Assembly (NCBI GenBank): GCA_026929865.2
Contig: CM049408.1
Span: forward strand, 19,976,501 to 20,040,500
Length of the DNA: 64,000 bases
Reading direction: 5' to 3'
DNA from: Hyperoplus lanceolatus
Taxonomy: Eukaryota; Chordata; Actinopteri; Uranoscopiformes; Ammodytidae
Part shown: positions 1 through 11,945 of the stretch, in pieces
Layout: the number at the start of each line of letters is the position of its first letter
Numbering within the stretch: the first letter of the stretch is position 1
Program-made: the position numbers and the translations under genes
The notes under the pieces: generated by a model
The model's input: only the letters and a program-made list of their open reading frames with translations
Databases searched by the model: none
What the model was told of the DNA's origin: nothing

Positions 1-1753
1 AGAGGACAGAAAGCTTGTCATTTACAATACTTGTAACCCAAAGCTTACACCAACCGCTTTATGAACGTTAGTGGCATTCATTTTTGGTTACAGTAAGGTT
101 TTATGCATCAAATTGTACTGGAAGAGCTATCTCCTAGGCTGTGTCACAGCTGACTATTGGCTTGGCATGGCTGCTACACTGCTTCTACAGCGATTTCGGC
201 CCGTTTCCTTTGAAAACATGTGTATGGGTGAAGATGTCAGATAAATTGTGTCTGAACGGGGTTTTTTTTTAAACCAAAAACTGGAAAACTGTCACGTTTT
301 CACAGTGTAAAGTGCCCCTAAGATATGGCGCTGCAAACCAAACTCAGAAAACTCATTTTTGAAGGTACTTCAACAAGAAAAACATTAAAGCTAATCAAAT
401 ACTTTCACCGCTCTAACATTGTATTTACATGTCGTTTTTCTAATTCTCATTGTATCCTCCTTGACAAGATATAGTACTTATTAACTGTTATTAAGTGTTT
501 AATAAAGGACGTATTAACCTTAATAAGCATTGTTCATAGAGCATAGTTAACTGTTATTAATTGATTAATAAAGATGTGGTTACCTTCATAAAGCCACAAA
601 CAATGCTTAGTAAAGGTTTAACTATGACATAATAGGCAAGTTAGTAAGACTCAATCAATAGGTTTGTAACGCTTTTATTAACAGCTATCAGAAACTCATA
701 AGACTTTTATTAATGCTATTAAGCAATCAATTAATAGTTAAGAAGTGTCTTATAAGTGCTTATAAAAGTCTTATAATCACACTGTCAACATGTTTATTAT
801 GTTATTATTAACACTTATATATAGTCTTATTAACACAAATTAATGTTAATAAGCATCTAATAAGGTCCTTATTACCTATTTACTAAGGCTTATAACAAGA
901 ACCTTAATATAAAGCGTTACCTGAGACGGGAAGAAATCCAGGGTGGCAGAGATTATATCTTTCTCATGAAATCTTGTTTGCATTTTTATCACAGTGTGTG
1001 TTGAGAACAGACTCCATCAAATGTGAGAGCACTTCTGTTGCATCTTTCTTACTAGAAATGAGACTCAATTTCCTGTATCTGCTATTCTAACACAAACTGT
1101 TTCATCAGATATGCTTTCAGACTCAACATAATAATAACACTGCTAAATAATTAAACGGCACTACCGGATATGTTGTTGCAAAATGAATGGGAAAAAACTC
1201 AGATAATGGAAGTGGAAACCATTATTGATTGTAAGTAAGTGTTAAAATCCTTAATATGATAATATCGCTTCTATTGAAAAATGTTCCGCACCTATCTCTT
1301 TTCATGTTTGTGAATATGTATAATAATATATCTCTTGTCTATACTGTTACAAGGAATGACTGAGTTTTTTTAATGCCGAACACCCACACAAAACTGACAT
1401 ACTGTATTTTCAATTCATATAACATTTCTTCCCTCTGTTTCTGAACCTGAAACCCAAGTGTCCTTTCTTTGACCCCAGCACTATGCTTCAGCCCGGCTAT
1501 CTTCAATGTGCATGCATTTGCATGTGTATACAAATTTATTATTTTGTTCAGTTCTTTACTATTCAAAGTCACACTATCTTGTAAACACAGTCATGCCACC
1601 ATTTATTTACAGTGTAAGCATACATGGAAATAAAGTTGAGGAAGAGAGGAGAAAATAGAGAATATAACACATAAAGGCATAAACAGAACACCAGTCAAAG
1701 AATTTGAATATATACACATTGGACGCTATCTTACATTTTCTGCATGTCAAATC
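1..1753. other. Intergenic DNA upstream of the first receptor
   Basis: No gene is visible. The stretch is very AT-rich. From about 470 to 921 it is dense in TTAATA/TTATTAA-type words and contains the inverted-repeat element listed separately. Short open frames here have no recognisable protein character. Confidence 0.6.
661..921. mobile_element. Short AT-rich element with inverted ends
   Basis: The left end reads GGTTTGTAACGCTTTTATTA. The right end reads TTAATATAAAGCGTTACC, which is close to its reverse complement (shared core GTAACGCTTTTA). Between them is AT-rich DNA full of TTATTAA and CTTATAA words. This looks like a small non-autonomous DNA transposon. Sequences ending in AAAGYGTTACC are common in fish genomes. 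No clear target duplication was found, so the exact limits are uncertain, and similar AT-rich sequence begins nearer 470. Confidence 0.45.
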
Positions 1754-1849
1754 ATGTTTTTTTCTGGAAACTATTTGCATATTTTGCTCAACACAACACA
1801 AAGCTCTCCATTTCCATTCACATTGAAGCTTGGACATCATCACGTTAGG

Positions 1850-2824
1850 ATGGACACAGCTCTGCTCAACAACACTAGCACAAGTGCATCTATCTCATGC
1901 ATTGTGGAGTCCTCAGTGGAACAGGTCTTGTGTCCAGCTGCCTACTCTATTTTCTTTATTGTGGGCTTTCCGGCTAACTGCCTGTCTCTGTATGTAGCCT
2001 GGATGCTGATGAGGAATGGGAACAGCATGGCAGTCTACCTCGTGAACCTGTCCATCTCTGACCTGCTCTACATACTCTCCCTGCCTGTGTGGATTCATCT
2101 GGCCCGGCAAAATACTGTAGACCGGGGTCTCTGCAGTTTAGTGGCTGTAATCATGTACAACAGCTTTTACGTGGGCTCGGGCCTCCTTTGCTGCATCTCT
2201 GTCGATCGCTATCTGGCAATCGTCTATCCTCTCCACTTTCACTGGGTCCGAGAGGTGAGGACAGCAGCAGTTGTGAGCATTGCTGTTTGGACTTTGGAAG
2301 TGGCCATTCACATTATCTTACTGGACCACACGGGGGCACTGCAAGACTCAAGATCCCTGTATGTGGAGCGACTACCCATGACACAAGAAGAAGCCAACCT
2401 CTCCCTTATACGAGTTGCCTTGGGTTTTTTGATCCCTGTCTTTATCATGACCTTTTGCTATCAGCAGATTGTGCAATCTCTCGAACAGAGCACCTCCATC
2501 CTGGCAGAGGAGCGCAAGAAAGTGGGACTGTTGTTGTTGTTCATTTTACTGATCTACATAGTGTCCTTTGTGCCCTATCAGACTGTTATGCTGCTCAGAG
2601 CCATACTGGAGCCCGGGTCCTGCATCTGGGCCACGAGGCTTAAAGTTCCCTACCTAGTCACAGTGGCCACGACCACCTTAAACAGTACACTGGATCCTAT
2701 AGTATACTGTTTAATCAGTCAGAGTGCTCAGAAAGAGATTAGGAAAGTTGTAAAGAAAGGTTGGGGAGTTTTCATCAAGAGGATATGGTCAAAGAGCGCA
2801 GCTGGAATTCAGTCAGTTTCCTAA
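1850..2824 (+). CDS. Class A GPCR of the proton-sensing/lysolipid group (GPR132/GPR65-like)
   Basis: A single-exon seven-transmembrane receptor of about 324 residues, expected in the plasma membrane. Visible landmarks are N-glycosylation sites in the N-terminus (NNTS), TM1 with GFPANCLSLYVAW, TM2 with LSISDLL, TM3 ending VDRYLAIVYP (DRY motif), TM6 with FVPYQ, and TM7 with LDPIVYCLIS (DPxxY). The TM2 region GNSMAVYLVNLSISDLLY and the loop after TM5 resemble GPR132 and GPR65, and gpr65 itself lies 4 kb downstream. I chose the ATG at 1850 because it has A at -3 and G at +4; an in-frame ATG at 1754 would add 32 residues. The TM3 cysteine is present, but extracellular loop 2 has no cysteine where gpr65 has one. 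It may correspond to fish gpr184 or a gpr132 copy; I cannot decide without a tree. Ligand unknown. Confidence 0.8.
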   Translation: MDTALLNNTSTSASISCIVESSVEQVLCPAAYSIFFIVGFPANCLSLYVAWMLMRNGNSMAVYLVNLSISDLLYILSLPVWIHLARQNTVDRGLCSLVAVIMYNSFYVGSGLLCCISVDRYLAIVYPLHFHWVREVRTAAVVSIAVWTLEVAIHIILLDHTGALQDSRSLYVERLPMTQEEANLSLIRVALGFLIPVFIMTFCYQQIVQSLEQSTSILAEERKKVGLLLLFILLIYIVSFVPYQTVMLLRAILEPGSCIWATRLKVPYLVTVATTTLNSTLDPIVYCLISQSAQKEIRKVVKKGWGVFIKRIWSKSAAGIQSVS

Positions 2825-2982
2825 GAACTGAATTAGATATTTGTTTGAATTTTTTATTTATAATTACAAATGAAATTGGAAAACAATTATTACTTTGGGC
2901 TGTGTAGTTTTAAAAAATATTCCAATGTTCATAAATTGCTCCCTTTTTACTGAAATTCATTGTTGATGCAAAACATGTAATT

Positions 2983-3085
<103 letters not shown>

Positions 3086-3164
3086 AGTTTTTTGTTTCCT
3101 TTCTTTCTTTACTTTTTGTGTCCTTCTGAAACCAAATCCACACCCTTGTGCTAAAATGTTATTA

Positions 3165-3487
3165 AAGATGATCTCTTTTATCTCCGCTGCAGCACATAGG
3201 GAACTAAAATGTGTGAGTTTCGCCCCAGTTTTGTTTTTGTTTTAGCTTTGTTTTGTTTTTTGTGTATTTATAGCTTATTTTCTTAATCATTTTGTCTTAG
3301 TTATTTATTTCACTTTTTTTTGTACTTCTTGTCTGTTTATGTGAGGCAGGGGGAGGGGGGTGGGGGTTGTGTATGTATTGTATGTGTTTACATATTCTGT
3401 TTTTTTTGTCCGTATGTAAAAAAAAAAAAAAAAATGTAAAACCACTCAAATAAAGGTAAAAAAAAAAGACAAGATGATCTCTTTTAT
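3165..3487 (+). mobile_element. Retroposed fragment with poly(A) tail and 17-bp target duplication
   Basis: The 17-base word AAGATGATCTCTTTTAT occurs at 3165-3181 and again, perfectly, at 3471-3487. The sequence between them ends with AATAAA (3449-3454) and then an A-rich tail (3457-3470). That is the signature of LINE-driven insertion of a poly(A) RNA. The roughly 290-base insert is T-rich and looks like a 3' UTR, either of a 5'-truncated LINE or of a cellular mRNA. It contains no useful open frame, so the source cannot be named. Confidence 0.75.
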
Positions 3488-5649
3488 AACTCATGTACCG
3501 TGGCTGACTGGTATAAAAATATAAAGCTGGATGGCAGAAATTTGTATTTTTTGGTACATTCATTTTGGATAAAAAAAGGTTAATGCCCTCTTTAGGTGCA
3601 AACATCTCCCTGTGTTTAGATGGACACAATTGGGTACCAAAATTAATTTGAATTTGGATTATCCCAATTTTAGCTGTCTTACTTAGCTAAAGACTCATGT
3701 CAACCATGGATAAACTTTTTAATAAATGTTACACAGAGTAAGGACTGTGGATGTTGTCCCCCATATAAAATTTAAATTGCTTTTAGAAGGGATCTCTTTG
3801 TGGCCAGTATGGACAGGAGGAACAATTATAGCGAGCACATATGCTATCCAAGTACATAATGGAGATATGTGAATATTGTTTCTCAGACAGATAATGTGTC
3901 CCTATCCTTTAGGGGCACATAGGTTCAGCATAACAAACAGAACAACCAGCTGTAACAACATAACTACGTAATGGAAACAATCATTCAACCAGATATGTTT
4001 TCCTTTAGCAGACAATAATCAGCATCACCTTTGCCTGGGCCCATGTCTATATTGACACATCAAACATAAAGACAAACAGTCTCATATAGATTTAGTACCC
4101 AAATTAAATGTGCCATGTGGTCCTGTAATACCAGTAGTTTGCTCTGTCATGGCCTGTCACCCAGTTAATAGGGAGGCAGCTGCAGACTCTTCCTGTTTCT
4201 TTAAGCTGGCTGATTAGGCAATGGAAGACATGTCAACTGAATGAATCCTCATTGCATGAGTTTTTTTCAATTTTAACAATAATAGATTTTATGGAGCAAA
4301 TTTGGAGTGGAAACACAACTGAATGAAGTGTAAGTAAACTTTCACGTTTTGAATTGAGTTAATGCTTTTCCTTACAAAATACTAGTTTGATATTTAGAGG
4401 ACTTAGAGGACCATACCAAAGGTTTTTCGTGTTTTAGCCAAATTATTGCTAAACAGTTTTTCAGATCGATGTCCCACCTTCCATAAAGACCATTGCTTTC
4501 TATACATTTCTGAAAGTAAAAATGACTAGGCTTTAGATAGATAATCCATCACAGATAACATTTGATCGACTTGTTTTCGCTTCATTGCTGTCATGTGGTT
4601 ATGCATTTGCCAGCAGGATGTATTGTGAAATCAGCTCCTTGTTGGTCACAGATTTTAGAACCGGCTACATTAGTTGTGAGTGAAATGTTATTAGTAGTAG
4701 TTGAAGATAAAAATAACATTATTCTGACAAAAAATAAATTAAATAATAACAGTGATGGATTACTAATCTGGACACAGATCTCCTACCGTCTGCAAAATGA
4801 TATTACAAATTATATTAATGTATTAAAACCAAAAGTTATTGAAAGAAGGTGGACACAAACCTAAAGACTTGGAAAGACAATATTAAACAAGGTAGTAGAA
4901 ATAGGGACTGTAATTTGCTATAACTACCTTCGCGGGGTACTTTTAAGGGTCAGGGTAACGTTGGGGATCTCTCAGAGGCATTGTTTTTCCTTTAAACGTT
5001 TTCAAAATCAATGCAGCAACCCTTTGTGTTGGAGGATACACCTAACTTTCTTATGTCAATAATTAAAATAAATACGCTCTGGTTTAAAGGGGAAGGAACT
5101 AAATCTCAAAACTAGTGAATAGAAGAAAAAAAAAGCAGGTAAAGGTTGCTTGATTTTTTTGCAGTTTTGAGTGTGTCACTTATATTTGTAAGTTATATAT
5201 AAAACAAATAGTTTAAAGGTTTAAAATATATTGAGTTACATGCTGTTATTTCCAGCTAAAATAACTTAATTGGATATCATGCTAACGCAGGTTCATGTTT
5301 CTGTCAGAGAAACCAAGGGCGTCCTAATGCTTGTATTCATATCTTACTCATTGATGAAGATCCTTGAGTGAAGTTTCATCACGTAGAGGGAGTGAGTAGG
5401 GATCAGTTTGGAATTAGGCCTCAGTCTCAAGCATCGTTCTGAATCCCAGATTTTTCGAAATGCAACTCCATTGGCATATTTCAATTGATTGTCTTGGACT
5501 GCTTCAACACCCTCAGGTTGTAACATAGGCTTTCTATTAAATGTGTGTTGTCTAAACAATCCATAAATCATGAGCTATTTATTAATTTACAAACTTGAGA
5601 AAGCTACAACCACGACACTGCAGTTAATATTCAGAAGTTTGTAAAATAG

Positions 5650-6665
5650 TACACTGTAAACAATTGCTGTACATTTACAACAGGATTTAAACAGAATTAA
5701 CCTGTTATTTATAAAAACAGGATTTAACTGTTAATATAAAAGGCAGTCTGTTAAATTACAGTCCTTTGCTGTTATTTTTACGGAACGGTAATGTTTTTCA
5801 AAAATACTGAACTTTCCTGTTAATTTACCATTAAACTTGGAAGGGACAACTTGACGTGAGCTGCCTGCACATGTGAAGCTTATACAATGTTCTTCATTAA
5901 TCGTCATCCATCCACAACTTAACTAATAAGTGTTGTTTACTTTATATCCTCTGGTTAAGCTTAGTTGAGTTATATTTACATGGAAATGGAAAGTGCAGTT
6001 AACGTAATTAAACCAAGTTAGTCTTACTTAACTGAAGACTGGTGTTTAATCAGTAGAATTAAGGAAACGGATTGCCTTAGATAAATCAAGTAAGCACAAC
6101 AAAGTGTATTGTAGAGACACCTCCTTTCCCACAATGACTTGCACTGGAATAAACTTTTGTTATGTTGCTTTTTGCACCCTCAGTGAAGGGGATGTTTCAT
6201 TCCATTACATCACTATGCATTTTTTTAAATAGAAAATATCTGTGTGAATTAACTGTTGTTTCTTTGGTTATAACAAAACGGTTTGTGGACATCTTAAGCC
6301 AGATCCCTAGTTCAACTCAGGAGACAATTTACAGTGAATCATTCCATTGAACTTGACATTTTGTAACAAGTGTCTTGAAGTGACAAACAGAAGCTGCTTT
6401 CTGTGTTTAGCATTGTATCAAATAGGGGAGATGGTAAACTTAAATACGGAATGAAACACCTCTGGCCAATAAAATATAACATCCCCTTCACTCACGGTGC
6501 AAACAGCAACACACACATTTAGTCCAGGTTCATCCCTTTTTTTCTCATTAACATAATCCTGTCAATTTTAGTGACAGTACAATAATGTTAATTGAACAGT
6601 ATTATAATGGCAACCCTGCTGCCAGTTGATCAATGTTTTTTTACAGGGAAATTTCTAACAGTGTA
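5650..6665. mobile_element. Possible DNA transposon with TACACTGT/ACAGTGTA ends
   Basis: The word TACACTGT at 5650-5657 is matched by ACAGTGTA at 6658-6665. The interior has many CTGTTAAATTACAG-type words, typical of a fish transposon family whose ends read CACTGTAAA. Inside is a second inverted repeat, at 6164-6197 and 6478-6510 (the arms share GTTGC, TTTGCACC and AGTGAAGGGGATGTT). No target duplication is obvious, so this may be two nested elements. Confidence 0.45.
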
Positions 6666-6804
6666 CTCTTTCCAGTGAACTGAGCTCAAAGATTATAATC
6701 AGTGCCCTTTTAATTTAAAGGGTTAGGTAGGCCTACGTATATATCATGTCATACTGTATGCATTGTTGTATTTCTTCCTTATTTCCTTTCTTGTTTCCCT
6801 AAAG

Positions 6805-7789
6805 GTGTGAGCATATCATGAACGCCACATCTGCAATGGACAACTTAACCATGGCTACTACCAATCATTCAGAGTGTTACTTGGTTGACAGTGCATTGAG
6901 GAGGAGGTCATTTCTGTTTTTCTACCTGAGTATCATCATCACTGCCATCCCGTCCAACGCCTTCTCTCTCTACGTGTCCTGGCAGCACATTAGACAGAAG
7001 AATGAGCTCGGTGTGTATCTATTCAGCCTGGCCCTGAGTGACCTCACCTCCACTATTGGCCTCTCTCTGTGGGTGGACTACCTGTGGAGGGGACTGTGGG
7101 CCCACGGAGGTTATGTCTGTGTGCTATCTGTCTACTTTCTATTCACTAACTTTTACACCAGCGACGCTCTCCTCTGCTGCATCGCTGTTGACCGCTACCT
7201 GGCAGTGGTTCATCCGTTTAAGTACACTTTCTTGAGGAAAGTTAGCACGGCGACAGTGGTCAGTGTTGCCATTTGGGTGCTGGTGGTCTGTTTCAACGCC
7301 ACCACCATCACCTGGGAGGATTCATTCTTTGAAAACAAAAACAAATCAGTGTGCTTTGACATCTTCCTCCCGCTGTCGGAGACCTTGGCTCGAGCTAACG
7401 TAGCACGCTTCTTCGTGGGCTTCCTTGTTCCCATTCTCCTAGTGGTGTTTTCCACCTGGGGGATCTGCCAGGCGGTGAAATCCAACCAGGCCACAGAGGA
7501 AAAGGAACGCAAACGGATTTCAAAGCTGCTGACAGTGGTTCTGCTCTGCCTTTTATTCTGCCTGGGACCTGTCCACGTCATGATGCTTCTGCGCCCACTG
7601 GTGGACGACTGCAGGAGAGTGGCATGGTACTTCTACCCATACAAGATCAGCATAGCTATTTCAAGCCTCAACTGCCTCGTAGACCCTCTGCTTTACTGCT
7701 TCATTACTAGGACAGGGAAGGCAAATGTCAATCAGGTTGTTCTCTTCTTCCAAGTGAAGAGGAGGAGCAGAGATGAAGGTGTGGTGTAG
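6805..7789 (+). CDS. gpr65: Proton-sensing receptor GPR65 (TDAG8)
   Basis: The coding region is 6818-7789, 323 residues, in one exon. Human GPR65 is an acid-sensing Gs-coupled plasma-membrane receptor of immune cells. The match is strong along the length: ELGVYLFSLALSDL in TM2, NFYTSDALLCCIAVDRYLAVVHPF in TM3 and the DRY region, AVKSNQATEEKERKRISKLL in loop 3, and NCLVDPLLYCFITRTG in TM7. Loop 2 keeps the disulfide cysteine (SVCFD). The N-terminus has three N-glycosylation sites (NATS, NLTM, NHSE). A pyrimidine tract ending in AG at 6803-6804 lies just before the ATG, so an upstream non-coding exon is likely, as in other members of the family. Position next to kcnk10 agrees with human 14q31. 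Confidence 0.92.
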
Positions 7790-8760
7790 GTTTTTATAAA
7801 GCACAGGACAATTCTGCACAGTGGGGGTCAAAGTCAAATGACAATAAGAACAAACATTTAAGTGGAGAAGGTCTTTGATAAATGTTTTCATAATAACAAT
7901 ATATCAATATAGCAATGTGATGATGAGAAAGGGGCTGCTTGTGGTCATGAACCAATGCAGAATTATCACTTGAATATGTGGCGGCCCTCAACTTTATGGG
8001 GCTCTCTCTCTGATTCTGACTTTGATTTAATGGTGTATTCCATTAGGAACTACCATTTTAAAATGACAGTTCATTTGGCATATGTACCTGTATAATATTT
8101 CACACTTCATCTGTAGGCTGTGTCTCCCATGCTCAGAAAAATGCTTTGTTTGCTGGTCTAAGGTGCTGAAAACCTATCTTGATAAACGTGGATATATGAG
8201 GCCCTCTAGTGAACAGTTATATACGTGTAGCAAACTGTTAACTGGTTACACTTATTATATAAACCTCTTCTGCGATACCTTTGCATAAATTATTTTGTAA
8301 CATAACATTTTTTATAACAGCAATTACACTTTATAAGGAAATTCAGGAATGCCTAAACATAGTCCTTAATCATTATTTTTACAACAGGATATTTTAACCA
8401 GGATCTAAGACGTGGTCAGTAACCATATACAGACAAATGCAGCTCACACACATGCATGTAACATACAACACTTGCACACATAGAATTAACATTGAAGGGA
8501 CTAGGTTTATGTCCCCAGATGGGAGGTAAGCCCCCAAAGAATAGATTTTTCCCTAAAAGTGTTTTTTTTATCTTTATTTATATTAACCGAAGAATAATAT
8601 CACAGCCTCAGAGGTGGGCAACCCTGCTGGATTTCCATTTTTAGTTTTTTTAAGATTTCTCATTTTCTTCATTTCTCATTTTGCAGTCATGCCTTCATAA
8701 CAGCAAAGGCTGAGAAAGACATGTGCTTTTCCATGTGAGTCTTTGTCCTGCCTCTCTCCC

Positions 8761-8796
8761 CCATCCATCCATCCATCCATCCATCCATCCATCCAT
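8761..8796. repeat. (CCAT)n microsatellite
   Basis: Nine tandem CCAT units. Confidence 0.95.
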
Positions 8797-11700
8797 GTCA
8801 GATATAACGCTTCATCAAACACTGAATAACCTGCATCAGCAGAACCTGAAGCCTATTAAGCTCATCTGTGCTCATCTTCTCACCTTCCGCTGCCCTTCAC
8901 TGTATCACAACCAGCCTTCTCTATATGTAAAGCACATGAAAGGAGATGGAGATAACAGAGGATCATCAGGTTTTGTCAGTGAATGCCTGGCTCACTTGGA
9001 TGTTGGCAGAGCTTCGTGTGAGAGCGTCTGCCCCCTCTCAGGCGTGAGGACTGAATGTGGCTGTAATCTACACTGCTGATCTACACTGCTCAAACAAACC
9101 TTTGGCAATTTGGTTGGAAAACATAAAAAATATATTTTTCTCTGGCAGCTGTTACTGGTGCTGGGTGTATAGTAGGCAAGGAAGCTGTGTCAGGGAAGTG
9201 TCTGATACGCGTGCGTGCCACAGAGAAAATCTGAACCAAATAACGCATGTTCTAAAACAGGAAACAAATGGACAAATATATCAGTGAAGAGTTGTGCGGT
9301 AACAACATTACGTAATGTAAACTAAGAATAGAATCCATTCAGGTTTTTTTGCATTTATTATTGTAGCCTTTTATGAATAAATAACGCTTTCAAAATCTTT
9401 ACATTCAGCATTTTCTTTTCAACTTTAAACTGGTTTTCGCAGTCTGACTCAGCCATAACAACAGTTATCGTCAGTCACTAAAGAGAAGCTGAGGGCATTG
9501 AGTTTTTGTTTCACTCTGGCTCCTTTACGTCTGCATTTGAAATGGATCATTGGTTTGCGTGGTGAAATATTGCTTTAAAAAGACCCCTGGATGTTGCAGT
9601 ATTTTATTTCAATTCATTATTCTTAAGTTCTGACTAAAGACCATTGGTCGCATTTTAAACAGAATTATTTATATTAAACCTTCATTCATTGAAAACATTT
9701 ATATTTTCTCAAGATACATCCTTTGGAGGGGATTTATATGATTAAAACACTGGTATTTTCAATGTATTGTCAACACGTATTATCCTAATTAACTTACAGT
9801 AACGTGATATTTCTGTCAAAATTAAAGACCACTGTAAACCCTATGGTAAGTGCCTGTATTCTTTATAGAATTTACTGTTTTAAGCATTGTTTTGTCTATT
9901 GTCTGAATTTGCCGTTGTCACATCATTCAGATGATTATTAATAAATCCTTTACAGGTAACAATATGAAACGACAATTCAGGTAAATGAATATAAATATGA
10001 CCAAGGGCCATCGAAGAGTAAAACGATAAATTTTCGACTAAACTTCCATACTGTCAAGTCCATCCAATCCAAAATCTGGTCGTGAATGCGAACCCAACTC
10101 CTGTTCAGAGCTAAAGCATTCTGTGGTTCTTTAGTTTCACGTCACATGAGGTACTTGATTCATCAATTTCTCTTGAGTGGTTTGGATGAAATCACATTAC
10201 ACCTCTCTTCACCTCAGTTTCTCAGCTGTCTCAGGTTTGCCCCCCACCTCCAGTGTCCTTCTAGCCTTAAAGCCATTCGTGAGTGTTATTGTTTTTTGAG
10301 GATTACCTAAAATAGCAACACATGTCCTCCATTTTCTTCATTTGGATAAAAGCACAAGGTCAAAACCACCCACAGACTCAATGAGTCATTCTACTTTGAT
10401 TTGGAATCCAAGTTGCGCTAGAAAAGAGTGGGAGTCAAGAGCCATTTCTGTTCAGTTAGTTCTGGTGAAAAGTTGCAGACTTGCCTGTCACATAAAAAGC
10501 TTTATGCATGTCTAAAGATGGTGATGAGTTATGTTACAGAAGCCGTCTATGTGAGCGATTCATGGCCATTCTGAACATGTTTAAGACAAACTGAAAGTGA
10601 ACAGGATTGATTATTTAACACACTTGATCTATTTGCGAAAGGGTGTGAAATAATGACTGGATTCAGAGAGGGCTGATTTTCCCATTGTTTCCGTGGCTAT
10701 ACCTGATTGCCTTTGTTTAAGCGATTGTGGGATTGGTTGGATCAGGATGTGTGCCCATGCATACTGGGTCCACTTCACTCTAGGTGAGACACACAAGACT
10801 TTATTCTCATTCCTCCATGCTCCAAAACAATTCTCATTTGACGGATTCATGATTCTTCGATAGGATGTGAGAAGCCACCCATCACAGTAGCGTCTCCGCC
10901 CACACGTTGTCGAATAACACAGTTGATAGATCTGTGGTTCAACACCAAGCCCACACAAACAATATAGGAACATTATTTGTCTATTAGTATATTGCTGCGT
11001 ACAGTATGAGCCACATTAGTACCACATTAATAATAATGGGTCAACCCACCCACCCATTTGAGACTGCAAATGTAATATTCCTGTTATTTACCTGTATTGC
11101 ATGCACATTACTGGTAATTAGCTATTAAGTTTGATTAAAAATGTCCCTGTAATTTTCTATCACGTCATTCTGAGATTTTGTTGCTCCCCCACAATGCAAC
11201 ATCATACCTACTTCAGCTGCATCATCATCATCTTCCTCATCATGATATAATGCAAAGTGTAATTATATTCATAACCAGGATGATGTGAGGGCCATAAAAT
11301 ACTTTCTGTGGCCTCAGAGAGAAGATATGCAGTCAAGGGTTAATGTAACCCTGGAAGGAGCTGGATCACAAGTTGATTTACCACTCAATTAGGTGAACAC
11401 CTATGCAATGCAATGCATCAGCCTGCTCTTTGCTGTCTTCATCTACAGTACATGGTGACAGGTGCTGATTATCTCTTGTGTGTTTGCACAGGATGAGGGA
11501 AGATACTTTAAAAATGATAATTAGTTTTGAGAAACAAGAAAGCCTGTATTTATTCTACCTATTGTTGTTTATGTGATTACTGTAATGTATCTGTTTGAGA
11601 AAAGTTCCTTTAAGGCGTTCTGATCCATGGCTTGATGCTTGATTGACATGTTTGTTAAGAGGGTTATTGTTTTTCTGTTTCCTGCTGTGTTGTAAGACCC

Positions 11701-11918
11701 GCCCAACCAGATGCTTCCAAATCCATGATTGATTGACATGGGTTAATTGACTCATATATAACACATGAATAGAAAAGAAAACACTCAAAACATTCCCGTT
11801 TGTATCATCGTGGGTGGGAGAGGCGCCGCATTAACCATTGAGGGACAGAGAAATCAAAAAGCAGGAGAGGAGGGAGGTGTAGCAGGTTGAGGTCACTTCC
11901 ACCTTGAAGGAAAACAAC

Positions 11919-11945
11919 AACACACACACACACACACACACACAC
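11919..11945. repeat. (CA)n microsatellite
   Basis: Roughly 13 CA units preceded by an AAC-rich stretch. Confidence 0.9.

Noticed and set aside
10629..10973. A 114-codon minus-strand frame
   Set aside because: No family motif, no supporting splice sites or codon bias that I could see; taken as chance.
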